DNA of 64,000 nucleotides. It comes from Bradyrhizobium guangdongense (lineage in GTDB: Bacteria; Pseudomonadota; Alphaproteobacteria; Rhizobiales; Xanthobacteraceae). The stretch covers positions 2,976,001 to 3,040,000 of the forward strand of contig NZ_CP030051.1 in NCBI RefSeq assembly GCF_004114975.1, given 5' to 3'. Position 1 is the stretch's first letter. Every line of letters starts with the position of its first letter. Positions 17,761 to 26,953 of the stretch are shown here, piece after piece. The notes beneath the pieces are model-generated. The model ran no database searches. It was given only the letters and a program-made list of their open reading frames with translations, and was not told the origin of the DNA. Position numbers and translations under genes: made by a program.

Positions 17761-18894
17761 TTGAGCGGCGATCCCAAGCTGGAACGGATTGCCAAGGGCA
17801 ATGCGCTGGCTCTCTGTGCCACCGGAACCTGGACCGCGAGCTTCGCGCCCGCGCTGGAGCGGATGGTGGCCGATGCCGAGAAGCTCGCCGGCGGTCCCCA
17901 GAGCATCTTCATCGACGTGTCCGAGGTCGCCAAGCTCGACACCTTCGGCGCCTGGCTGATCGAACGGCTGCGACGCAGCCTGACGCAAGGGCCCGTCGAG
18001 GCGCAGATCGCCGGGCTGTCGGCGAATTATTCGAGCCTCGTCGACGAAGTGCGCCGTGTCAGGGCGACGCCGGTGGTCGAGACCTCGACGATCACCATCA
18101 CCGGCATGCTGGAGCAGATCGGCCGGACCGTCGCGGGCCTCGCCGGTACGGTCGCCGGCCTCGTCGACATGTTAGGTGCGGTGCTCGCCGCGGGCGGCCG
18201 GGTGCTGATCCATCCACGCTCGTTCCGCCTGACCTCGACCGTGCATCACATGGAGCAGGTTTGCTGGCGCGCGGTGCCGATCATCGTGCTGATCACCTTC
18301 CTGATCGGCTGCATCATCGCGCAGCAGGGCATTTTCCACTTCCGCCGCTTTGGTGCCGACATCTTCGTCGTCGACATGCTCGGCGTCTTGGTGCTGCGCG
18401 AGATCGGCGTGTTGCTAGTCGCCATCATGGTGGCGGGCCGCTCGGGCAGCGCCTACACCGCCGAGCTCGGCTCGATGAAGATGCGCGAGGAGATCGACGC
18501 GCTGCGCACCATGGGCTTCGACCCGATCGAGGTGCTGGTACTGCCGCGCATGCTGGCGCTGGTGCTGGCGCTGCCGATCCTCGCCTTCCTGGGCGCCATG
18601 GCCGCGCTCTATGGCGGGGGGCTGGTCGCCTGGCTCTATGGCGGCGTCGATCCGGAGGCTTTTCTTTTGCGCTTGCGCGACGCCATCTCGATCGATCATT
18701 TCATCGTCGGCATCGTCAAGGCGCCCGTCATGGCCGCGGTGATCGGCATCGTCGCCTGCGTCGAAGGCCTCGCCGTGCAGGGCAGCGCGGAATCGCTCGG
18801 CCAGCACACCACTGCGTCGGTGGTGAAAGGCATCTTCTTCGTCATCGTGATGGACGGCGTGTTCGCCATCTTCTTCGCCTCGATCGGGATGTGA
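17761..18894 (+). CDS. mlaE: MlaE-family permease with fused N-terminal STAS domain
   Basis: A 377-residue inner-membrane permease of an ABC phospholipid transporter. Residues about 1-110 form a STAS domain (MlaB-like; SEVAKLDTFGAWLIERL), and about 145-377 form the MlaE core with the family phrases GRSGSAYTAELGSMK and EIDALRTMGFDP. In E. coli the STAS protein MlaB is separate; here it is fused. The start is TTG 17761, with GGGAG 8 bases upstream. It is the first gene of mlaE-mlaF-mlaD, with a 2-base gap to mlaF. The system would move phospholipids between the two membranes. Confidence 0.9.
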   Translation: MSGDPKLERIAKGNALALCATGTWTASFAPALERMVADAEKLAGGPQSIFIDVSEVAKLDTFGAWLIERLRRSLTQGPVEAQIAGLSANYSSLVDEVRRVRATPVVETSTITITGMLEQIGRTVAGLAGTVAGLVDMLGAVLAAGGRVLIHPRSFRLTSTVHHMEQVCWRAVPIIVLITFLIGCIIAQQGIFHFRRFGADIFVVDMLGVLVLREIGVLLVAIMVAGRSGSAYTAELGSMKMREEIDALRTMGFDPIEVLVLPRMLALVLALPILAFLGAMAALYGGGLVAWLYGGVDPEAFLLRLRDAISIDHFIVGIVKAPVMAAVIGIVACVEGLAVQGSAESLGQHTTASVVKGIFFVIVMDGVFAIFFASIGM

Positions 18895-18896
18895 CG

Positions 18897-19667
18897 ATGG
18901 CGGGCGAGATTGAAAATCCCATTATCCGCGTCCGCGACATCACCGTGCAGTTCGGTGCGACGCGCGTGCTCGACGGCCTCAACCTCGACGTCAAGCGCGG
19001 CGAGATTTTGGGATTTGTCGGGCCCTCCGGTGCGGGCAAATCGGTGCTGACGCGGACCATTATCGGCCTGGTGCCGAAGGTCGCCGGCTCCATCCAGGTG
19101 TTCGGCGTCGATCTCGATTCCTCCAGTACCTCGCAGCGCCGCAATGTCGAGCGGCGCTGGGGCGTGCTGTTCCAGCAGGGTGCGCTGTTCTCCTCGCTCA
19201 CCGTGCGGCAGAACATCCAGTTTCCGATGCGCGAATATCTTCGCGTCTCGCAGCGGCTGATGGACGAGATCACCATGGCCAAGCTTGCCATGGTCGGGCT
19301 CAAGCCTGAAGTGGCCGAGCGTTTCCCATCGGAACTCTCAGGCGGCATGATCAAGCGCGTCGCGCTCGCACGCGCGCTGTCGCTCGATCCCGACCTCGTG
19401 TTCCTGGACGAGCCGACCTCGGGCCTCGATCCGATCGGCGCCGGCGATTTCGACGAACTGGTGCGCACGCTTCAGCGCACTTTGGGGCTGACCGTTTTCA
19501 TGGTAACCCACGATCTCGACAGCCTTTACACAGCTTGCGACCGCATCGCCGTTTTAGGGAACGGTAAGATCATTGCGGCAGGGTCGATCGCTGACATGCA
19601 GGCCTCACAGCATCCTTGGCTGAGGCAGTATTTCCATGGCAAGCGCGCCCGCGCGGTGATGAGTTGA
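18897..19667 (+). CDS. mlaF: MlaF-family ABC transporter ATPase
   Basis: A 256-residue ATPase with Walker A GPSGAGKS, Q-loop, signature LSGGMIKRVALARAL, Walker B LVFLDEPTSGLDP and the switch His in VTHD. The signature variant SGGMIKR is typical of Mkl/MlaF ATPases that serve MCE systems. ATG 18897 follows the mlaE stop after two bases, so translation is coupled. It provides energy for the MlaE permease and the MlaD substrate-binding ring. Confidence 0.92.
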   Translation: MAGEIENPIIRVRDITVQFGATRVLDGLNLDVKRGEILGFVGPSGAGKSVLTRTIIGLVPKVAGSIQVFGVDLDSSSTSQRRNVERRWGVLFQQGALFSSLTVRQNIQFPMREYLRVSQRLMDEITMAKLAMVGLKPEVAERFPSELSGGMIKRVALARALSLDPDLVFLDEPTSGLDPIGAGDFDELVRTLQRTLGLTVFMVTHDLDSLYTACDRIAVLGNGKIIAAGSIADMQASQHPWLRQYFHGKRARAVMS

Positions 19668-19683
19668 GTAGCCGGAGCACCTG

Positions 19684-20583
19684 ATGGAAACGCGGGCCAA
19701 TTACGTCCTGATCGGATCGTTCACGCTGGCAGTGATCGCGGCGGCGATCGGCTTCGTGCTCTGGTTCCAATCGCTGCACACCACCAAGCAGCGCAGCCCC
19801 CTGCGCGTCGTGTTCGAAGGCCCAGCGGCCGGCCTACGCAACGGCGGCAGCGTCAATTTCAACGGTATCCGAGTGGGCGAGGTGGTTTCGGTGAAGCTCG
19901 ACAATCCGCGGCGGGTTGTCGCACTCGCCATGGTCGAGAACAACACCCCGCTTCGCAAGGACACCCTGGTCGGCCTCGAATTCCAGGGCCTCACAGGCGT
20001 TGCCGCGATCTCGCTCAAGGGCGGCGACGAGGCCGCGCCGCCTCCGCCGCTCGACGAGGACGGCATTCCGACGCTGACGGCCGATCCGAACAGGCTTCAG
20101 GACGTCACCGAGGCGATCCGCGGCACGCTGCAGAACATCAACAAGATCGTCGCGGACAATCAGGAATCGGTGAAGAACTCGCTGAAGAACCTCGAGACCT
20201 TCACCAACTCGCTCGCGCGCAACTCCGAGAAGATCGATGGCGTGATGGCCAAGGTCGACGGCGTGATGCTCAAGGCCGACGGGGTGATGCTCAAGGCGGA
20301 CAATCTCATGCTCGGCCTCAATACGCTTGCCGGCGGCAAGGACGGCGGCGAGCTGTTCCTGACCGTGAAATCGATCCGTGAACTCGCCGAAGATTTCGAC
20401 AAGCGCTCCGGTGCACTGATGACCGACGGCCGTCGCACGCTCGGCGACATCAGCCGCGCCGTGAATAATTTCGATCGCAACCCGACCCGCGTGCTGTTCG
20501 GCGCCAGCAACAGCAGCGCACAGCCCGCCCCGCCGCCCGAGCCGCCGAAGCCGGCGCCCGCCGCGAGCGGCCGACGGCAGTAA
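19684..20583 (+). CDS. mlaD: MlaD-like MCE-domain protein
   Basis: A 299-residue periplasmic protein anchored by one N-terminal helix (about 8-28), with an MCE domain (about 38-115; GSVNFNGIRVGEV). A helical region holds a run of nearly identical heptads (KIDGVMA, KVDGVML, KADGVML, KADNLML), and the tail is Pro-rich. MlaD rings bind phospholipid and sit on MlaE. The gene ends the operon; the auxiliary lipoprotein gene (PqiC/DUF330-type) that often follows in alphaproteobacteria is not present here. Confidence 0.88.
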   Translation: METRANYVLIGSFTLAVIAAAIGFVLWFQSLHTTKQRSPLRVVFEGPAAGLRNGGSVNFNGIRVGEVVSVKLDNPRRVVALAMVENNTPLRKDTLVGLEFQGLTGVAAISLKGGDEAAPPPPLDEDGIPTLTADPNRLQDVTEAIRGTLQNINKIVADNQESVKNSLKNLETFTNSLARNSEKIDGVMAKVDGVMLKADGVMLKADNLMLGLNTLAGGKDGGELFLTVKSIRELAEDFDKRSGALMTDGRRTLGDISRAVNNFDRNPTRVLFGASNSSAQPAPPPEPPKPAPAASGRRQ

Positions 20584-20594
20584 GCGCAACTCCT

Positions 20595-20716
20595 CCGTCA
20601 TTGCGAGCGTAGCGAAGTAATCCGGACTGTTTCCGCCGGGGCAGTCTAGATTGCTTCGTCGCCAGCGGAAAATTGCTTCGCAATTTGTCGCGAGCTCCTC
20701 GCAGCAATGACGAGGA
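20595..20716. repeat. Palindromic repeat after mlaD
   Basis: Outer arms CGTCATTGCGAGCG (from about 20597) and its inverse form at about 20700-20716 (AGCAATGACGAGG), with inner arms GGACTGTTTCCGCC and CAGTCTAGATTGCTTCG. The element belongs to a family that I recognise as very common in Bradyrhizobium intergenic DNA. It occupies most of the 270-base gap before the DUF3311 gene. Confidence 0.7.
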
Positions 20717-20855
20717 CTGCCGTGCCGATACGAAAGTATGGGGGTCTCGCCGAGCCAAGGTAGGGGGAGGGGCAGGCGGGCGATGTCGGCTATATCGCGC
20801 TCAAGGCGCGCTTCACGAAGAGCGCGCCGACTTCACTCACAGGGGAGGAGAGAGC

Positions 20856-21032
20856 GTGATACGTCTGCTGCTGCTGTTGCCGTTCATCGGGCTGATGATC
20901 GTGCCGTTTTACAATATCCGCGAGCCGCATCTGTTCGGCTTTCCGTTCTTCTACTGGTATCAGCTCGCCTGGGTGCCGCTGACCTCGCTGCTCACCTACA
21001 TCGTCTACAGGAGCATGCGCCGTGCTGACTAA
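20856..21032 (+). CDS. DUF3311 small membrane protein
   Basis: A 58-residue protein with two predicted membrane helices (about 3-17 and 28-50), containing PFYN and FYWYQLAWVPLTSLLTYIVY, typical of DUF3311. These proteins are found next to sodium:solute symporters and are probably a small accessory subunit. Start is GTG 20856 with GGGGAGGAG upstream. Its stop codon lies inside the start of the symporter gene (11-base overlap), so the two are translationally coupled. Confidence 0.85.
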   Translation: MIRLLLLLPFIGLMIVPFYNIREPHLFGFPFFYWYQLAWVPLTSLLTYIVYRSMRRAD

Positions 21033-22512
21033 TGTCGATAGCGCGGCGTTTGCCGTATTCCTCGCTCTGTTTATCCTGGTCACCGGCATGGGCTTCGTCG
21101 CCGCGCGCTGGCGCAAGCCGGAGACGCTCGCCCATCTCGACGAGTGGGGCCTCGGTGGCCGCAAGTTCGGCACCTGGATCACCTGGTTCCTGGTCGGCGG
21201 CGATTTCTATACAGCCTACACAGTGATCGCCGTTCCCGCTCTGGTCTATGCGGTCGGCGCCTACGGCTTCTTCGCGCTGCCCTACACCATCATCGTCTAT
21301 CCCTTCGTGTTCGCGGTCATGCCGGTGTTGTGGAAAGTCGCCAAGGAGCGCGGCTACGTCACCGCAGGCGACGTGGTGCGCGGCGCCTATGGCTCGCGCG
21401 GGCTCGAGCTTGCCGTTGCGGCCACCGGCGTGCTGGCGACGATGCCCTACATCGCGCTTCAGCTGATCGGTATGGAGGTCGCGATTAAGGCGCTCGGGCT
21501 GAGCGGCGAGGTGCCGCTCGTTCTGGCCTTCCTGGTGCTGGCGCTCTACACCTATTCGTCGGGCCTGCGTGCCCCGGCGCTGATCGCCTTCGTCAAGGAC
21601 ATCATGATCTACATCGTGGTAATCGCCGCGGTTGCGATCGTGCCGTCCAAGCTCGGCGGCTATGGCGCGATCTTTACCGCGGCGGATGCAGCGTTTTCGG
21701 CGAAAGGCTCGGGAGGCATCCTGCTGTCGCCAGCGCAGATCGTGCCCTATGCCTCGCTGGCGTTGGGCTCGGCGCTCGCCGCTTTCATGTATCCGCACAC
21801 GCTAACCGGCATCTTCGCCGCGTCGGGCGGCAACACCATCCGCAAGAACGCGATGCTGCTGCCGGCCTATACGCTCTTGCTCGGGCTGCTCGCGCTGCTC
21901 GGCTACATGGGCCATGCCGCGGGGCTCAAGCTCGCGAGCAACAACGATGTCGTGCCGGAGCTGTTCAAGACGCTGTTCCCGAGCTGGTTCGCAGGCTTTG
22001 CGTTCGCGGCGATCGCGATCGGCGCCTTGGTGCCGGCGGCCGTCATGAGCATCGGGGCGGCCAATCTGTTCACCCGCAATTTCTGGAAGGTGTGGATCGA
22101 TCCGAAGGTGACGCCGGCGGGTGAGGCGAAGGTTGCCAAGATCACCTCCATGCTGGTGAAGGTCGGCGCACTGCTCGCCATCCTCTTCATGCCGACGCAG
22201 TTCGCGCTCGACCTGCAATTGCTCGGGGGCCTGTGGATCCTGCAGACACTGCCCGCCCTCATCTTCGGGCTCTATCTGAACTGGTTCTCCAGCACGGCGC
22301 TGCTGACCGGCTGGGCCGTCGGCTTGGCAGGCGGATCGTGGCTGGCGTGGTCGGACGGGCTGAAGCCGCTGCATGGCATCGACTTCGGCGCCGGCAAGGT
22401 CGCGATCTACACCGGACTGCTGGCGCTCGCGCTCAACATCGTGGTCGCCGTGGTGGTCAACCTTGTGCTCAAGGGCCTGCCGCAGGCCGGCCTGTCGCGC
22501 GAGGCGGCCTGA
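21022..22512 (+). CDS. mctP: Sodium:solute symporter, monocarboxylate (MctP-like)
   Basis: A 496-residue SSS-family transporter with about 13 helices. Family features include GLGGRKFGTWITWFLVGGDFYTAYT in the first helices and the later IGALVPAAVMSIGAANLFTRN. It resembles MctP of rhizobia, which takes up lactate, pyruvate, propionate and alanine. GTG 21022 has AGGAG 8 bases upstream, and the gene overlaps DUF3311. It lies just before a kinase that itself has an SSS-like sensor domain, so the transporter may be controlled by, or report to, that kinase; this is inference. Confidence 0.85.
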   Translation: MLTNVDSAAFAVFLALFILVTGMGFVAARWRKPETLAHLDEWGLGGRKFGTWITWFLVGGDFYTAYTVIAVPALVYAVGAYGFFALPYTIIVYPFVFAVMPVLWKVAKERGYVTAGDVVRGAYGSRGLELAVAATGVLATMPYIALQLIGMEVAIKALGLSGEVPLVLAFLVLALYTYSSGLRAPALIAFVKDIMIYIVVIAAVAIVPSKLGGYGAIFTAADAAFSAKGSGGILLSPAQIVPYASLALGSALAAFMYPHTLTGIFAASGGNTIRKNAMLLPAYTLLLGLLALLGYMGHAAGLKLASNNDVVPELFKTLFPSWFAGFAFAAIAIGALVPAAVMSIGAANLFTRNFWKVWIDPKVTPAGEAKVAKITSMLVKVGALLAILFMPTQFALDLQLLGGLWILQTLPALIFGLYLNWFSSTALLTGWAVGLAGGSWLAWSDGLKPLHGIDFGAGKVAIYTGLLALALNIVVAVVVNLVLKGLPQAGLSREAA

Positions 22513-22635
22513 CGTCAAGTTCGGATCGGCGGCCGGCCGGCCGCCGATCCCAAATCTGCCTTCCACGCGCTTGAAAACACTCTAGTATCCGGGACCGTTC
22601 ATGAGTACGCAGGATCGATCTCGAGTGAGGATGTC

Positions 22636-25600
22636 TTGCAGGCGTGGTTCGTTCTTGCGGTCGCAGCCGGTTATGTAACCACGCTGTTCCTGATTGCTTG
22701 GTGGGGCGATCGGCGGAGCGTGGACGGACCGCTTGTCTCGCCAAAATCCTGGGCGGCTGCTATCAGCTATTGCCTGACACTTGCCGTCTACAACACCTCC
22801 TGGAGCTTTTACGGGTCGGTCGGCCGCGCTGCCACGAGCGGGCTCGACTTCGCCACGATCTATATCGGCCCGACCTTGGTGCTGCTATTCGGCCAGCCGC
22901 TGCTATCCAGGGTGATCGCGATCGCGAAAGCGCAGAACGTCACCTCGATCGCCGACTTCATTGCCGCGCGCTACGGCAAGAGCCAGGTGCTTGCGGCCTT
23001 CGTGACGCTCGCTTCGCTGCTCGGCGTGCTTCCCTATATCGCGCTTCAGCTCAAGGCCGTCGGCAAGAGCTTCGACTATCTGATCCTGCAGCCTGAGCGC
23101 GCCGGCGGCGAGGCGCTGCGGTTCTGGCAGGATTCGGCCTTCGGCGTCGCCGCGTCGATGGCGCTGTTCGCCATTGTGTTCGGCGTCCGCCATGTCCATG
23201 CCAGCGAGCATCACCGCGGCTTGATGCTCGCGATCGCGTTCGAGAGCATGGTCAAGCTGGTCGCATTCCTCGTCGTGGCGCTGTTCGTGCTGTTCGGACT
23301 ATCGGGAGGACCGGCCGCGCTGCTGTCGCACTTCTCCTCGGATCCGCAACTGGCCGGGATCCTGGCCTTCGATCCGACGCAGCCGGTCTGGCCCTCGACG
23401 ATCATCATCTCGGCGATCGCCTTTCTGTGCCTGCCGCAGGCGTTCCACGTCGCGGTCGTCGAGAACGAGAGCCCCGGTCACACGCGCACCGCGGCGTGGC
23501 TTTATCCAACCTATCTTGCGTTGTTCAGCCTGCTGATCCTGCCGATCGCGGCCGCCGGCCTTTCGAGGTTCGGCGCGATGATGGACCCCGACACTTATGT
23601 CATCTCGCTGCCGATTGCGGCGAATGCGGGTACGATCAGCCTGATCGCCTTCCTGGGCGGGCTTTCGGCCGCGACCGGCATGGTGATCATGACCTCCGTC
23701 GCGCTGAGCACCATGCTCTGCAACGACGTCATCATGCCGCTGCTGCTGCGCTCGCGCGTCTTCGGCCTGCGCGCCCAAAGCCGGCCGATGACCTCGGTGC
23801 TGATGACGGTACGGAGGCTCTCGATCCTCGGCATCCTGCTGCTGGCCTATCTAATGCACCGCCTGGTCAACCAGGCCTATCCGCTCACCGTGATCGGGCT
23901 GTTGTCGTTCGTCGCGGTCGCGCAGTTCGGTCCGGCATTCGTCGGAGGCCTGTTCTGGCAGCGTGCCAATAAGATCGGCGCCTCGATTGGGATCGCGGCC
24001 GGATTTTCCATTTGGGCCTATACGCTGCTGCTGCCGTCGGCGGCGCCGCTCTGGCCCGCCTTCGAGGACATCGTTCGCAACGGCCCGTGGCAGCTCGCGC
24101 TCCTCAAACCGAACGCGTTGTTCGGCCTCGAAGGGCTTGATCCGATCTCGCACGCGACGCTGTGGAGCCTTGCAGCCAACCTCGTCTGCTTCGTCGCGGT
24201 CTCGCTGGTGGGGCGGCAAACGACGATCGAGCGCAACCAGGCTGCGGCATTTGCCGATGGCGTCGTCCGCGACACGGGGCCGAAGCTGTCCTCACGTGTG
24301 GTGGTCCGGCTCGACGATCTCCGCGCGCTGGCACGGCGCTTTGTCGGTGCGGCGCGCGGCGAAGCGGCCTTCGACAGCTATGTCGCGGCGCGCATGTCGG
24401 GCTCCGGGCCGCGCCTCGATCCATCGGGGCTAGTCGATCTCGATTCGATCCGCTTCACCGAAAATCTTCTTGCCGGCGCGATCGGCGCTGCCTCGGCGCG
24501 CGTGGTGATTGCGGCCTCGCTGGAAGGACATTCGCTGTCGCGGCGGGCGGCGATGGCGATGCTGGACGAAGCCTCGGAAGCCCTGCGCTTCAATCGCAGT
24601 CTCCTGCAGAGCACGCTCGAGAGCGTGCCGCAGGGCATCTGCGCCTTCGATGCCGATTTCAACATCACGGCCTGGAACGGGCGGTTCATCGCGCTGCTCG
24701 ACCTGCCGCCGGATTTCGTGCGCGTCGGCCTTCCGCTCGCCGAGCTCATTGCCTTCAACGTCGAGCGCGGCGAATATGCCGCCTCCGAATTTGCAGCTCT
24801 CCTGGTCAATCGCGATGTCGCGACCCAGAGCTGGCCCTATTTGTACGAGCGCAAGCGTCCTGACGGCACGGTGCTCGAGATCGTTTATGACCGCATCGCC
24901 GAGGGCGGCTATGTCTCGACCTACACCGATGTGACCGAGCGTCACCGCGCCGCGGAAGCGCTACGGCGGGCCAACGAGGATCTCGAGCTGCGCGTCCGCG
25001 AGCGGACCGAGGCGCTCGAGCAGGCCAAGGCGGAGGCCGAGCAGGCTAATCTCGGCAAGACCCGCTTCCTGGCGGCGGCGAGCCACGATCTGCTGCAACC
25101 GTTGAACGCGGCGCGTCTGTTCCTGTCGGCGCTCGACGAAAGTCTGCAAGCCTCTTCGCATGCCGGTGCGGCCGAGAAGGAGCGAACGCTTGCCGGCAGC
25201 GCCATTACGGCCTTGCGCTCGACCGAACATGTGCTCGACAGGCTGCTTGACATCTCCTCCTACGATGCCGGCGCGGTCCGCGCCGAGCCGTTCGACTTTC
25301 CGATCGCCGATCTTCTCGTGCAGCTGAACGTGGAGTTCTCGGCGATGGCGCGCGAGCGTAGCCTCGCCTTCCGCGTCGTCGATTGCTCTCTCTCGGTGCG
25401 CAGCGACCCGCATCTGTTGCGGCGAATTCTTCAGAACCTGTTGTCGAACGCGCTGCGCTACACGCCCAAGGACACATCCAAGGACAGATCCAGGGGACGC
25501 ATCCTGCTCGGCTGCAGGCGGCGCGATGGCCATCTGCGCATCGAGGTCTGGGATACCGGCATCGGCATCGCCGCGGCGGACCAGAAGCGGATCTTCGAGG

Positions 25601-26211
25601 AATTCCAGCGCCTGACGCCCGGATCGGAGAAGGGGCTGGGCTTGGGACTTGCGATCGTCGACCGCGTCTCGCGGCTGCTGGGGCATCCCGTCGATGTCCG
25701 TTCGCGTCCTGGACGCGGCTCATGCTTTGCCGTCACGGTGCCGCTCGCGCAGGGACCTGGAACGCCGCTCCAGCGCAAGGTGGCGGCCACGGCGCCTGCG
25801 ACGACCGAGCGACAGCTGACGATCCTGTGTCTGGACAATGATGCGACGATCCTCGACGGCCTGACGGCGCTGCTCGGCGGCTGGGGTCATCGCGTGCTGG
25901 TCGCAACCGATGCGAACCGTGCCATGGCCGCGGCAGCGGCAAGCCCACCTGATGTCGTGCTGGTCGATTATCATCTCGATGGAGAACGCACCGGCTTGGA
26001 CTTTCTCGACGATCTCAGGCAGAAGTCGGGACGCGGCATCTGCGCGCTGGTCGTCACCGGCGATCGCAGCGAGGCGGTCCGCGCAGCGGCGAGGGCGCGC
26101 GGCTGCGAGGTGCTGTCCAAGCCGGTCAAGCCGGCGGCGCTGCGGCGCTGCCTCGGCGGCGAAGCGTTGAGCCGCCAGTTCGGGACCAAACAGGGAGCTT
26201 CCTCGGCGTGA
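22636..26211 (+). CDS. Hybrid sensor kinase with SSS-transporter-like sensor domain
   Basis: A 1,191-residue protein. Order: SSS-like membrane domain with about 13 helices (1-520), a linker, PAS (about 655-770; GICAFDADFNITAWN), coiled coil (about 775-805), HisKA with His817 in SHDLLQPLNA, HATPase (WDTGIGI, GLGLGLAIV), and receiver (about 1060-1180) with Asp1111 in LVDYHLDG. This matches the CbrA/NahK-like group of kinases fused to a solute symporter. Start is TTG 22636 after a purine-rich GAGTGAGG; no in-frame ATG is near. It ends in a 4-base overlap (GTGA) with a LuxR-type regulator, so the two form a signalling pair. Whether it also transports is unknown. Confidence 0.9.
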   Translation: MQAWFVLAVAAGYVTTLFLIAWWGDRRSVDGPLVSPKSWAAAISYCLTLAVYNTSWSFYGSVGRAATSGLDFATIYIGPTLVLLFGQPLLSRVIAIAKAQNVTSIADFIAARYGKSQVLAAFVTLASLLGVLPYIALQLKAVGKSFDYLILQPERAGGEALRFWQDSAFGVAASMALFAIVFGVRHVHASEHHRGLMLAIAFESMVKLVAFLVVALFVLFGLSGGPAALLSHFSSDPQLAGILAFDPTQPVWPSTIIISAIAFLCLPQAFHVAVVENESPGHTRTAAWLYPTYLALFSLLILPIAAAGLSRFGAMMDPDTYVISLPIAANAGTISLIAFLGGLSAATGMVIMTSVALSTMLCNDVIMPLLLRSRVFGLRAQSRPMTSVLMTVRRLSILGILLLAYLMHRLVNQAYPLTVIGLLSFVAVAQFGPAFVGGLFWQRANKIGASIGIAAGFSIWAYTLLLPSAAPLWPAFEDIVRNGPWQLALLKPNALFGLEGLDPISHATLWSLAANLVCFVAVSLVGRQTTIERNQAAAFADGVVRDTGPKLSSRVVVRLDDLRALARRFVGAARGEAAFDSYVAARMSGSGPRLDPSGLVDLDSIRFTENLLAGAIGAASARVVIAASLEGHSLSRRAAMAMLDEASEALRFNRSLLQSTLESVPQGICAFDADFNITAWNGRFIALLDLPPDFVRVGLPLAELIAFNVERGEYAASEFAALLVNRDVATQSWPYLYERKRPDGTVLEIVYDRIAEGGYVSTYTDVTERHRAAEALRRANEDLELRVRERTEALEQAKAEAEQANLGKTRFLAAASHDLLQPLNAARLFLSALDESLQASSHAGAAEKERTLAGSAITALRSTEHVLDRLLDISSYDAGAVRAEPFDFPIADLLVQLNVEFSAMARERSLAFRVVDCSLSVRSDPHLLRRILQNLLSNALRYTPKDTSKDRSRGRILLGCRRRDGHLRIEVWDTGIGIAAADQKRIFEEFQRLTPGSEKGLGLGLAIVDRVSRLLGHPVDVRSRPGRGSCFAVTVPLAQGPGTPLQRKVAATAPATTERQLTILCLDNDATILDGLTALLGGWGHRVLVATDANRAMAAAAASPPDVVLVDYHLDGERTGLDFLDDLRQKSGRGICALVVTGDRSEAVRAAARARGCEVLSKPVKPAALRRCLGGEALSRQFGTKQGASSA

Positions 26212-26861
26212 CCATGCGCATCCTTATCGGCGATGATCACCCGCTGGTGCAGGCCGCGCTCCGCAGCGCGCTCTCGACCGTGCTGCCCGATCTCGACATC
26301 ATCGCCTGCCAGTCGCTTGAGGAGGCGGTGAGCGTGCTCTCGGCGCGGTCGGACGACATCGACCTGATCCTGTGGGATCTGACCATGCCGGGGATCCAGG
26401 GATTTGCCGCGCTGTTCATTCTGTCGGCGCAATTTCCGACGGTGCCGGTGGCGATTATCTCGGCGCGGCAGGACGCCGCCACAATCCGACGCGCCATCGC
26501 CTATGGCGCATCCGGCTACATCCCAAAGTCGCTCAGCCTGCCCGAGATGGCGGAAGCGATCACGAGGATCCTCGCCGGCGAAATCTGGATGCCGCCCAAT
26601 GTCGGCGGCCGCGGCTCGATCCAGAGCGCCGATGTCGAACTCGCCGGCCGCATGGCCTCGCTGTCGGCGCAACAGCTGCGCATTCTCGCGATGATCGTCC
26701 AGGGCAAGCTCAACAAGCAGATCGCCGGCGAGCTCGACATCGCCGAGCAGACTGTGAAGGGGCACGTCTCGACAATTCTGCGCAAGCTCGGCGTCGGCTC
26801 GCGGACCCAGGCTGCCGTGCTGGCCGAGCGGCTGTCATTCGGGCAGCCAGGCGGAACCTGA
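26208..26861 (+). CDS. NarL/FixJ-type response regulator with LuxR helix-turn-helix
   Basis: A 217-residue regulator. The receiver (about 1-120) has GDDHP, phosphorylation Asp57 in LILWDLTMPG, and Lys in YIPKSLS. The LuxR-type helix-turn-helix (about 150-212) includes QQLRILAMIVQGKLNKQIAGELDIAEQTVKGHV. Start GTG 26208 overlaps the kinase stop; GGGAG lies 11 bases upstream. ATG 26214 is an alternative. It is probably phosphorylated by the upstream hybrid kinase and may control transporter or carbon-use genes nearby. Confidence 0.9.
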   Translation: MTMRILIGDDHPLVQAALRSALSTVLPDLDIIACQSLEEAVSVLSARSDDIDLILWDLTMPGIQGFAALFILSAQFPTVPVAIISARQDAATIRRAIAYGASGYIPKSLSLPEMAEAITRILAGEIWMPPNVGGRGSIQSADVELAGRMASLSAQQLRILAMIVQGKLNKQIAGELDIAEQTVKGHVSTILRKLGVGSRTQAAVLAERLSFGQPGGT

Positions 26862-26890
26862 GTTCGCGAGGGAACCTGGTTTCCAAGCGT

Positions 26891-26926
26891 CAAAAGCAAA
26901 ACGAAGGCCGTGAGGCCTCCGTTTGC
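26891..26926. terminator. Bidirectional intrinsic terminator
   Basis: An imperfect stem (ACGAAGGCC, 26901-26909, with GGCCTCCGT, 26914-26922) is flanked by CAAAAGCAAA on the left and TTT on the right. It can end both the LuxR gene (plus) and the polar-growth protein gene (minus), which converge here. Confidence 0.6.
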
Positions 26927-26953
26927 ATTCCGTTGCTAGTGAGCCCGGTCCGC

